A stretch of DNA of 5,327 nucleotides, taken from positions 1 through 5,327 of the forward strand of contig JAFWDX010000310.1 of assembly GCA_017515945.1 (NCBI GenBank), given 5' to 3'. Below are positions 1-5,327 of this stretch, piece after piece. The notes under the pieces are model-generated. The model saw only the letters and a list, made by a program, of their open reading frames with translations, made no database searches and had not been told where the DNA came from. The first letter of the stretch is position 1. Each line of letters begins with the position of its first letter. Made by a program: the position numbers and the translations under genes. The stretch is from Blautia sp. Lineage in GTDB: Bacteria > Bacillota > Clostridia > Lachnospirales > Lachnospiraceae.

Positions 1-1
1 A

Positions 2-1198
2 ACAGATCTTTTTTCTGAGGCAGGTGTCGATATAAAATGTTTTGGAATATGGACAATTGAGGAAGCGAACGCTGTCCGGCTGTCCCTCTGGATCGAAAAC
101 CGATCCGGTCAGGATCTGAAGATCTCTCTCTTTAATGGGACTGCCGGCGGCAGGAAGGCAGATATAAAACTGCCATATGACAGACTTGGCAAGGCTCATT
201 CGCCATTGTATGCAGGAACCGGATACTATGCACATGCGGATTTTTCGCCACAGGAGGGAACCCTGGATCAATGGCGGGGGCTTCCGGCAAAGCTATCCAT
301 GATGATCCTGCTCGAAGGGACGGAAAAAAAGATATACGAACTGGAAATCAGCACATTTGGCGTAATGCAATGGGACAGACCTGTTCAGAAGCTTATTGAG
401 AATGAACGGACAATGTCCAAAGTGTCATTATATGCAGACTTATCATCTGATGAACCGTTCACCTGTGAGGAAGTCATCTTTCCGGAGACATCGCCCCAGC
501 CGAAAACACTGATGCTTCGTGTGCCTTCAGACAAGGCTCAGGATGTCAGCAAGGTGACCGGGATGGTGAGTGTTGATCTGTCTGAACATCCGGAATATAA
601 GGAAGATGTGGAGGGCTACCTTGCGCTGCGGCCGCTGGTCTATGTTAATATGGAGAAAAGCAATACTGGCACGGGATCATCTTCCGATTCAGTATTATAC
701 ACCGGCAAATTTTCAGACACTGTGCTTACCATCAACAGAAACCCGGACCAGGTGGTTCATACGGTGGAAAACTGGCCGGAGGCCTCCTTGCTGAATGGCA
801 CAGTATTTGCCATACCCAGAGAAGAATTCAGCTCACTTGTACATGGTGTTGTACCCATTCTGACCATAACGATGTCTGCGGATTTACAGGAACGGACCGG
901 CAGGATAAAGGTTACTGCAGATGAGAAAAATCAGGATGATGAAATACTTTATTTTAAAAAACTGGAATTTGATCAGCTCCTGCTTCCAAGGCTGCAGGGC
1001 AGAGTAGAAGAAAACGGGCTGCTCCGGATTGTAAGCGGCGGTTTTGTCTGGACTCTGAAGGACGAATCCGAAGAGGAAACTTTGCCGCTAAGTCTGACCT
1101 GGATTCCTTATTCCTCCTTCGAAGGAAGACCGTGTGTAGAATATTGTATAACCTATAAGGATTCTACCCAGGATAGATATCTGGAGTATCTGGATTAA
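2..1198 (+). CDS. C-terminal part of a large beta-rich protein of unknown function (5' truncated by window edge)
   Basis: The reading frame is open from base 2, so the gene starts outside the window; 398 residues and the TAA stop are visible. A TTG at 206 could be read as a start, but coding character continues upstream of it. I do not recognise the family. Visible residues about 8-117 look like an Ig/beta-sandwich module: alternating hydrophobic strands, an ENRSGQDLKISLFNG stretch (32-46), and a closing strand near KIYELEIS. The last domain of the peptidase at 2947-5253 has the same layout (strand, SISDEEILIRLVNLVVNG, closing strand), so the two may share a module often found at the C-terminal end of Lachnospiraceae secreted proteins. 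The remaining ~280 residues are also beta-rich, acidic and without obvious transmembrane segments or catalytic motifs. Whether the missing N-terminus has a signal peptide or an enzyme domain cannot be seen. The frame is certain; the function is not. Confidence 0.85.
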   Translation, partial: TDLFSEAGVDIKCFGIWTIEEANAVRLSLWIENRSGQDLKISLFNGTAGGRKADIKLPYDRLGKAHSPLYAGTGYYAHADFSPQEGTLDQWRGLPAKLSMMILLEGTEKKIYELEISTFGVMQWDRPVQKLIENERTMSKVSLYADLSSDEPFTCEEVIFPETSPQPKTLMLRVPSDKAQDVSKVTGMVSVDLSEHPEYKEDVEGYLALRPLVYVNMEKSNTGTGSSSDSVLYTGKFSDTVLTINRNPDQVVHTVENWPEASLLNGTVFAIPREEFSSLVHGVVPILTITMSADLQERTGRIKVTADEKNQDDEILYFKKLEFDQLLLPRLQGRVEENGLLRIVSGGFVWTLKDESEEETLPLSLTWIPYSSFEGRPCVEYCITYKDSTQDRYLEYLD

Positions 1199-1211
1199 AG
1201 TTCACCAAATT

Positions 1212-1231
1212 AATGGGTATAGAATGGGCAT
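1212..1231 (+). promoter_or_regulatory. Phased direct repeat upstream of the -35 box (candidate activator site)
   Basis: Two copies of AATGGGNAT lie at 1212-1220 (AATGGGTAT) and 1223-1231 (AATGGGCAT). They match at 8 of 9 positions and are offset by 11 bp, about one helical turn, so both would face the same side of the DNA. The second copy ends 5 bp before the TTGACA box, where activators that contact RNA polymerase usually bind. That this is a regulator site is inference; a chance repeat is possible. Confidence 0.35.
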
Positions 1232-1236
1232 GGCCA

Positions 1237-1265
1237 TTGACATTTTGTGCAAAATAAGGTAAATT
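1237..1265 (+). promoter_or_regulatory. Sigma-A type promoter for the 1318-2806 gene pair
   Basis: The -35 box TTGACA (1237-1242) is a perfect consensus match. It is followed by a 17-bp spacer, the optimal length, and a -10 box TAAATT (1260-1265) matching TATAAT at 4 of 6 positions. Transcription would start near 1271-1273, giving a leader of about 45 nt that contains the AAGGAGG ribosome binding site. No other promoter-like pair in the 119-bp gap is as good. The next two genes probably share this promoter, since only 22 bp separate them. Confidence 0.7.
1242..1255. promoter_or_regulatory. Palindrome inside the promoter spacer (candidate operator)
   Basis: ATTTTG (1242-1247) and CAAAAT (1250-1255) are exact inverted repeats separated by TG. 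The palindrome fills most of the spacer between the -35 and -10 boxes, so a dimeric regulator bound here would block RNA polymerase. No known regulator consensus was recognised. AT-rich short palindromes can arise by chance, so confidence is moderate to low. Confidence 0.35.
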
Positions 1266-1317
1266 ACTAATGTATTTATTAACCATTACTCACAAATGAA
1301 ACAAGGAGGCTAAGCGT

Positions 1318-2034
1318 ATGAAAAAGTATCTGAAGTATCATGTCTGTTTTCTTTTTGCAGCTATGTTTATTCTGGCTGCAGCTTTTGTGACTCATCATGT
1401 ACAGGCTGCCAGTGTAAAACTGACCCGAAAGAGCTTTAGTGTGCTTGCAGCAAGTGATGGTGTAGCGATAGGTGTTAACACCGGATATTCGGATGTAAAT
1501 GCTGAAGTCAGGATCTATCTCAATGGAAAAAAGGTTAAAACCCTCAGAACAATTATGGGAACTAATGGAAACAGTACGGCTCTCTGGCTTACTACGATAA
1601 AGCACAATGTGATTTATAAAGTCAGGGTCCGTCCGTTGTATAACGGCTCCTATGTTGGAAAGTGGACGAAATATCGCGCGTTTTGTATAGCAGGGCCTTC
1701 CACTGTCGTCCCAGACAGTTCAAAGGCTATGCTGAAGGTTACTTTGCCATATATTGCAGGGATCAACTATGCGAATGTGTATATTTCCACCTCCCCGGAC
1801 AGCGGTTATCAGAAGATCGGCAAAATGAAACCTGGCCAAAGTGTATATGTGAGCAGATATAAAGGAAGAGCCCTGACGTTAAATACGAATTACTATTTCA
1901 CAACAAAAGTAAAATTAAAAGATGGAACCCCTTGTGAGAATTTTGGTTATACTAAGGTATATCTATACAGGACCACCACAAAAGGCAGCGGCAGCAATGC
2001 CCGCTTTTCATGCATGACAGCAGTCGGTTTCTGA
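1318..2034 (+). CDS. Small secreted basic protein with two fibronectin-III-like repeats
   Basis: This 238-residue protein has a clear signal peptide: MKKYLKYH, a hydrophobic core (about 10-24), and a probable cleavage after VQA (28-30). The mature part splits into two beta-rich units, about 32-125 and 126-218. The first ends in a typical FnIII-like strand pair, YKVRVRPLYNGSYVGKWTKY (100-119). The second has ANVYISTSPDSGYQKIGKM (152-170) followed by NYYFTTKVKLKDG (191-203), the pattern of FnIII repeats in Clostridia surface proteins. By count the mature protein has 30 Lys/Arg and only 7 Asp/Glu, so it is strongly basic. An AAGGAGG ribosome site at 1303-1309, 8 nt before the ATG, fixes the start. 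A good promoter lies upstream, and the next gene begins 22 bp downstream. The role is unknown; wall binding or protein-protein contact is a guess based on charge and fold. The FnIII assignment is by pattern only. Confidence 0.85.
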   Translation: MKKYLKYHVCFLFAAMFILAAAFVTHHVQAASVKLTRKSFSVLAASDGVAIGVNTGYSDVNAEVRIYLNGKKVKTLRTIMGTNGNSTALWLTTIKHNVIYKVRVRPLYNGSYVGKWTKYRAFCIAGPSTVVPDSSKAMLKVTLPYIAGINYANVYISTSPDSGYQKIGKMKPGQSVYVSRYKGRALTLNTNYYFTTKVKLKDGTPCENFGYTKVYLYRTTTKGSGSNARFSCMTAVGF

Positions 2035-2056
2035 TCTGAAATAAGGAGAATTATCT

Positions 2057-2806
2057 ATGAAAAAAATGATCGCCGTGCTGATGGCCTCTGTACTTACCCT
2101 GTCTTTTGGATCAATGGGGCCTGTATATGCGCAGGAAGCCGCAGCTGACACGACCGTCCAGGAGGATGCCGGAGAGGAGCTGCCGGAGGTAAAGGAAGGA
2201 GACATTACCGTCTCTCTGCCGGGAGATCTTGATCTGGATTTTAAGAAACGCGACCCGGAGTCCATGAGCCTGCCCACATCAGATGTTGTCACGATCGACG
2301 GGAACAATTATCAGATCACGACAGACAACGTTGTATTGAATCTGGCTCTGGATCCGTCCCTTGGCTATATGGTCCTGACACAGGATCTGACGGCTTCGAT
2401 CCAGAATTACTGGATTTATGAGGATCCGGAGGCCATGTGCGACTTCCTGATCGAAAGCGGGGTTCATATCTGCGCCGTTAATACATACACAACGTCCGTT
2501 GCCAGTATTCTTACATTGGGAAGCGATATCTTTTCGAAGCAGGTCGGCTCGATGAATTCATCCAGGTCCGAAGCATTGCTTCAGGGATATGCGCTCCTTT
2601 TGGCAACAAATACTGGTTTCACGGATTATGAGCTGGGGATATATGGAGACCATGCCTGGGTTGTAATAAACGGTGATACATATCTGACCATTGAGAATGG
2701 ACAATATATAGGAGCAAAATGTGAGAACCTGGAGGGCGGAGTCACAGAAGACGACAGACTGGATATGCAGGACTTTCTTTCCTGCCTGACGATCTCAGGC
2801 CGCTGA
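2057..2806 (+). CDS. Small secreted acidic protein of unknown family
   Basis: This 249-residue protein begins with a signal peptide (MKKMIAVLMA core, probable cleavage after VYA at 23-25). A short acidic, low-complexity linker (about 26-49) follows, then a single globular domain from ITVSLPGDLDLDF (50-62) to the end. The domain has alternating strands and a closing helix-plus-strand, DMQDFLSCLTI (236-246). This layout loosely recalls small extracytoplasmic PsbP/DcrB-like proteins, but that is only a fold-level guess. By count the mature chain has 38 Asp/Glu against 9 Lys/Arg, the opposite of its upstream neighbour. Four cysteines (128, 139, 222, 243) could form disulfides once exported. AAGGAG at 2043-2048, 8 nt before ATG 2057, supports this start over the in-frame ATG at 2066. 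The 22-bp gap to the preceding stop implies co-transcription. No catalytic motif is visible. Confidence 0.85.
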   Translation: MKKMIAVLMASVLTLSFGSMGPVYAQEAAADTTVQEDAGEELPEVKEGDITVSLPGDLDLDFKKRDPESMSLPTSDVVTIDGNNYQITTDNVVLNLALDPSLGYMVLTQDLTASIQNYWIYEDPEAMCDFLIESGVHICAVNTYTTSVASILTLGSDIFSKQVGSMNSSRSEALLQGYALLLATNTGFTDYELGIYGDHAWVVINGDTYLTIENGQYIGAKCENLEGGVTEDDRLDMQDFLSCLTISGR

Positions 2807-2874
2807 GCGTCGGCGGTTGCACTCACTGGAACAAATAAACGGAAATATGACTGAATAGGAATATAACTTCAAAT

Positions 2875-2911
2875 CAGCCCGGCGGACCCGTAATGGGCAT
2901 ACGCCGGGCTG
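2875..2911 (+). terminator. GC-rich hairpin after the two-gene unit, possible terminator
   Basis: CAGCCCGGCG (2875-2884) pairs perfectly with CGCCGGGCTG (2902-2911), a 10-bp GC-rich stem. Inside the 17-nt loop, CCC (2887-2889) can pair with GGG (2895-2897) around GTAAT, extending the structure. The bases after the stem, TTATAGTAT, are only partly T-rich, so it is an imperfect intrinsic terminator. It could give partial termination, stabilise the 3' end of the upstream mRNA, or work with Rho. The structure itself is certain; its function is inferred. Confidence 0.6.
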
Positions 2912-2918
2912 TTATAGT
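2910..2918 (+). promoter_or_regulatory. Possible extended -10 promoter for the peptidase gene
   Basis: TG (2910-2911), one base, then TATAGT (2913-2918) matches the extended -10 form TGnTATAAT with one difference. Start of transcription would be near 2925, leaving a leader of about 22 nt that still includes the GGAGG ribosome site at 2935-2939. No recognisable -35 box exists at the right distance (2890-2895 is GTAATG), which extended -10 promoters can tolerate. The TG overlaps the end of the preceding hairpin. Confidence 0.35.
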
Positions 2919-2934
2919 ATACATCTGATGTGTT

Positions 2935-2939
2935 GGAGG
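2935..2939 (+). promoter_or_regulatory. Ribosome binding site that selects the peptidase start
   Basis: GGAGG lies 7 nt before ATG 2947. Another ATG at 2943 is out of frame and only 3 nt from the GGAGG, too close for efficient use. The spacing therefore supports 2947, which also yields an intact signal peptide. Confidence 0.75.
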
Positions 2940-2946
2940 TTAATGC

Positions 2947-5253
2947 ATGAAAGGGAAAAAAGGGTCACTGTTCATTTTGCTGGTCCTGGCTGTGGCTGTA
3001 TCGTCATTCTTTGCCGGAGCCGTTCATGCCGGAGAAGCGAAAAAAGAGCATACGATCATGGTGTATATGTGCGGAAGTGATCTGGAGTCTACTGCGGGTC
3101 AGGGATCCCGGACGATCGCTGATATCGTTGCGACGAAATTCAATGCGGAAAAAGCCAATGTGATCCTTCTGCTGGGCGGCACACAGCACTGGACCTCCGG
3201 ATACAGCTCCGAGGAGCTTACGATCCTGGATATGGGCGGACGCCGCCCGAGGATTGTCGGGAGTCTGCCTAACGCCAGTATGGGCGATCCGGATACGTTT
3301 CTGGATTTCCTGAATTACTGTTATGAGAATTATCCGGCCGGACACTTCAGCCTGTTTTTCTGGAATCATGGAGGCGGCCCGATCTATGGAGTCTGTCAGG
3401 ATCGGATCTTTTCGGATATGCTGGATATGCAGGAGGTGAGCAGCGCGCTGGATATGAGTCCTTTCAGGGAAAAAGGACTGGATCTGATCGCATTTCATGC
3501 ATGCCTGATGGGCTCCGCGGAGGTGGCGGTAAAAATGGCCCCATATGCCAGATATATGCTGGCATCACAGGACAGTATGTTCGGTCTGAAATACGACTGG
3601 CTTTCAGATATGGAAAAGGATCCATCCATACTCGAAACGGCAAAGAGGATCGTGGACGCTTCTTATGCCTTTAATAAAGAGGTCATCGACCAAAGAAATG
3701 AGAATCTCATAAATTCCATGGCTGTTGTGGATCTGGACAGGATCAGTGCCGTTGTGGATAAAATGGATGGTTTTTTTGACGATGTTACGGGAGATCTGAA
3801 CGATACTTCTTTTACAGTTATGTCCGGGCAGCGGCGCAATGCGACAGCCTTTGGGCTGGGAGACAGCGGTACGGTTTCAAATTTTGATCTGGTTGATCTG
3901 GGAAATCTGGTGTCACAATATTCTGCATATGATCCGGAAGCGGCGGATGAGCTTATGACCGCACTCTCCGAAGCGGTGGTCTACCAACGCTCGCAGACTG
4001 AGGAGTGTTCCGGTCTGACAGTCTATCATCCGTTTATGAACAAAGAAGCGTTGGAGGAACGGATCGCGGTTTACAATGGACTGGGGTTTTCAACGGCCTA
4101 TACGGATTATATTCAGAGCTTTGCGGCGTTGTTGACCGGCACTCCGCTGGCGGACTGGACAGATCTGGTTATGGATCAGGGTAAGATCAGAGATACGCGC
4201 ATGCGGTTCAAGCTGAAGCTGAATGAGGACCAGATGAACCATTATGGAGACGCGTCTCTTTATGTGCTGCATAAGAACGAGGAGGAAGACGGTTACGGAT
4301 TTGCGTTCATGACAGATGAGACAGTGCTGGATCAGGAAGGCCTGCTCAGCGGTGAATACGTGGCCAGAACATTGTTTGCGGTTGACGAAAACGGATCCTG
4401 CGTGACAGATGCACTGCCTTATATTCAGAATGGTCATTCCTGGCTTGTACCGGTCAGCCTGATCCGGGGGAAGGACGGGGAAAACGAGGAATCTGTCCGC
4501 GCACTTCTCTCCTGCGCGATGGATGATGAGGAAAAAGTACTGCTCCCCGGGATCATCCATCTGTGGGACGAAGAAATGAAGGCATATACCAGCGCCCAGG
4601 AAGCAGAGCTGACAGATTATGATGAGGTCCTGTTTTCTGCTGATAAACGGATCCCGACCAGAAACCCGGATGGATCGCTGATGCCGTTTGAAGAGTGGAC
4701 AAGCACAGACGCTGCGCAATGGAGACTTTCAACAAAGGAAGACTGGCAGCTTGCCTTTGTAAAGGACGCGCTGGATCTGACGGAGCTGGCTGCTGCGTTC
4801 CAGGTATGTGACAGCCAGAATAATATGTACAGCAGTGAACTGCGTCCGGTAAAGGAAAAAGAATATGTGCAGGGAGAATCGACCGTCACATATGACGATC
4901 TGGATGTACTGCTGATCAGTGATCTGCAGATATCGCCTGTGCAGGATTCACTTATGCTCAGCGCGGCAGTAAAGAGCATAAGTGATGAAGAGATCCTGAT
5001 CAGGCTGGTAAACCTTGTTGTCAATGGGCAGGAACTGCCGGACACGGCAGAGGTTTACGGTAATGGAGAAAACTGGGGACTGCTTAAGGATGAAGAGCAG
5101 ACACTTTTTCTTCCTGTTGACATCTCAGCTGTTTCCGGGACAGATAGAGTTGACTCAATAACCTTTGATCTGGAGGTCTGCAGCGCGGAGACAGAAGCGC
5201 TGATGACGGTGATCCCGGTGCAGGTTTCCTGCAGCGTATCGTTGGAAAACTGA
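2947..5253 (+). CDS. Secreted clostripain-family cysteine peptidase (peptidase C11) with C-terminal beta domains
   Basis: This 768-residue protein has a signal peptide (MKGKKG, hydrophobic 7-23, likely cleavage after VHA at 28) and no C-terminal membrane anchor, so it should be released or loosely wall-bound. Residues about 34-395 match the peptidase C11 core: HTIMVYMCGSDLES at the start, FFWNHGGG with catalytic His141, AFHACLMGSAEVA with nucleophile Cys186, and the late CSGLTVYHPF motif (354-363). Family members cleave after Arg or Lys using a His/Cys dyad and often activate by self-cleavage. Here the residue two before the cysteine is His184 rather than the Asp that lines the basic S1 pocket in characterised enzymes, so specificity may differ. 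Residues about 400-640 form a beta-rich domain of unknown role, and 650-762 an Ig-like domain patterned like one in the gene at 2-1198. It lies 140 bp after the secreted pair, with a hairpin and possible own promoter between. Family assignment is strong; activity is unproven. Confidence 0.93.
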   Translation: MKGKKGSLFILLVLAVAVSSFFAGAVHAGEAKKEHTIMVYMCGSDLESTAGQGSRTIADIVATKFNAEKANVILLLGGTQHWTSGYSSEELTILDMGGRRPRIVGSLPNASMGDPDTFLDFLNYCYENYPAGHFSLFFWNHGGGPIYGVCQDRIFSDMLDMQEVSSALDMSPFREKGLDLIAFHACLMGSAEVAVKMAPYARYMLASQDSMFGLKYDWLSDMEKDPSILETAKRIVDASYAFNKEVIDQRNENLINSMAVVDLDRISAVVDKMDGFFDDVTGDLNDTSFTVMSGQRRNATAFGLGDSGTVSNFDLVDLGNLVSQYSAYDPEAADELMTALSEAVVYQRSQTEECSGLTVYHPFMNKEALEERIAVYNGLGFSTAYTDYIQSFAALLTGTPLADWTDLVMDQGKIRDTRMRFKLKLNEDQMNHYGDASLYVLHKNEEEDGYGFAFMTDETVLDQEGLLSGEYVARTLFAVDENGSCVTDALPYIQNGHSWLVPVSLIRGKDGENEESVRALLSCAMDDEEKVLLPGIIHLWDEEMKAYTSAQEAELTDYDEVLFSADKRIPTRNPDGSLMPFEEWTSTDAAQWRLSTKEDWQLAFVKDALDLTELAAAFQVCDSQNNMYSSELRPVKEKEYVQGESTVTYDDLDVLLISDLQISPVQDSLMLSAAVKSISDEEILIRLVNLVVNGQELPDTAEVYGNGENWGLLKDEEQTLFLPVDISAVSGTDRVDSITFDLEVCSAETEALMTVIPVQVSCSVSLEN

Positions 5254-5260
5254 TCGACCG

Positions 5261-5314
5261 TGGCTGGTTTTGCCGTAGCCAGTTACAGGCTTCTTTACAG
5301 CTTCTTGCCTTTTT
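5261..5314 (+). terminator. Weak terminator-like region downstream of the peptidase gene
   Basis: TGGCT (5261-5265) pairs with AGCCA (5277-5281), and an inner GG/CC pair with a two-base bulge strengthens the stem. Further on, AGGC (5287-5290) can pair with GCCT (5307-5310), directly followed by TTTT. Either element alone is weak, and the T run is 28 nt from the better stem. Transcription may end here, but the evidence is thin. Confidence 0.35.
5289..5306 (+). repeat. Short direct repeat GCTTCTT x2
   Basis: GCTTCTT occurs at 5289-5295 and again at 5300-5306, offset by 11 bp, as part of the longer near-repeat ACAG(G)CTTCTT. It lies in the 74-bp tail after the peptidase stop. It may be part of the terminator region or the start of a control region for a gene beyond the window. 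No function can be assigned. Confidence 0.4.
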
Positions 5315-5327
5315 GGGAGAAGGAAAG

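Noticed and set aside
206..1198. TTG at 206 as the true start of the first gene
   Set aside because: The frame is open back to base 2 with protein-like sequence and an Ig-like pattern that begins before 206; no ribosome site precedes the TTG.
1218..1223. TATAGA as a -10 box
   Set aside because: The only TTG/TTC-like hexamer upstream (TTCACC at 1201) gives an 11-bp spacer, too short; the TTGACA/TAAATT pair downstream is far better.
1223..1238. AATGG...CCATT hairpin followed by a short T run as a terminator for the first gene
   Set aside because: Only a 5-bp stem, and the T run (ATTTT) is not directly adjacent; it overlaps the -35 box, so it is better read as part of the promoter region.
1279..1605. 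Reverse-strand open frame overlapping the FnIII-like gene start
   Set aside because: It would run across the ribosome site and signal peptide of a clearly supported gene and has no start signals of its own.
2817..2867. TTGCAC (2817) with TATAAC (2862) as a promoter
   Set aside because: The spacer would be 39 bp; no -10-like hexamer sits 16-18 bp after TTGCAC.
2943..2945. ATG at 2943 as an alternative start near the peptidase gene
   Set aside because: It is out of frame with the peptidase and only 3 nt from the GGAGG, too close for efficient initiation.
3004..3498. Reverse-strand open frame opposite the peptidase catalytic domain
   Set aside because: It lies wholly within a well-supported peptidase gene, has no recognisable protein features and no ribosome site; it is a shadow frame.
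4090..4719. Long reverse-strand open frame of 209 codons opposite the peptidase middle region
   Set aside because: Composition is Cys/His/Ile-rich as expected of an antisense shadow, and there is no promoter or ribosome site; the + strand frame is continuous and family-consistent.
4617..5045. Ser-rich reverse-strand open frame
   Set aside because: The Ser/Thr richness is what reading the opposite strand of GAT/CTG-rich coding sequence produces; no independent support.

Overview
The window looks like chromosomal DNA from an anaerobic gut-type Clostridia bacterium, most likely Lachnospiraceae. The reasons are strong AAGGAGG/GGAGG ribosome binding sites, Gram-positive signal peptides, a clostripain-family (peptidase C11) protein followed by beta-rich Ig-like modules, and a small secreted protein with fibronectin-III-like sequence. 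No species can be named from the sequence alone. All genes lie on the + strand. I see no rRNA, tRNA, CRISPR array or mobile element.

Layout: (1) bases 2-1198 hold the 3' part of a large beta-rich gene that enters from the left. Its first visible domain has the same pattern as the last domain of the clostripain-like protein at the right end. (2) Bases 1199-1317 are a compact regulatory region. It has a perfect TTGACA -35 box, a 17-bp spacer holding a 14-bp palindrome, a TAAATT -10 box, and a pair of 11-bp-phased direct repeats just upstream. (3) Bases 1318-2034 and 2057-2806 are two small secreted proteins 22 bp apart, very probably co-transcribed. The first is strongly basic and FnIII-like; the second is strongly acidic and of unknown family. 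(4) Bases 2807-2946 contain a GC-rich 10-bp hairpin that runs directly into a possible extended -10 promoter. (5) Bases 2947-5253 encode a 768-residue secreted peptidase C11 protein with His141/Cys186 as the likely catalytic dyad. The acidic residue expected two positions before the cysteine is replaced by His184. (6) A 74-bp tail has a weak hairpin and direct repeats.

Taken together this is a locus for exported proteins: three consecutive genes carry signal peptides and one is a likely endopeptidase. A working model (inference) is an extracellular protease module in which the basic and acidic small proteins bind each other, the cell wall or the protease. The two points most worth following up are the altered S1-site residue in the protease and the opposite-charge pair of small secreted proteins.
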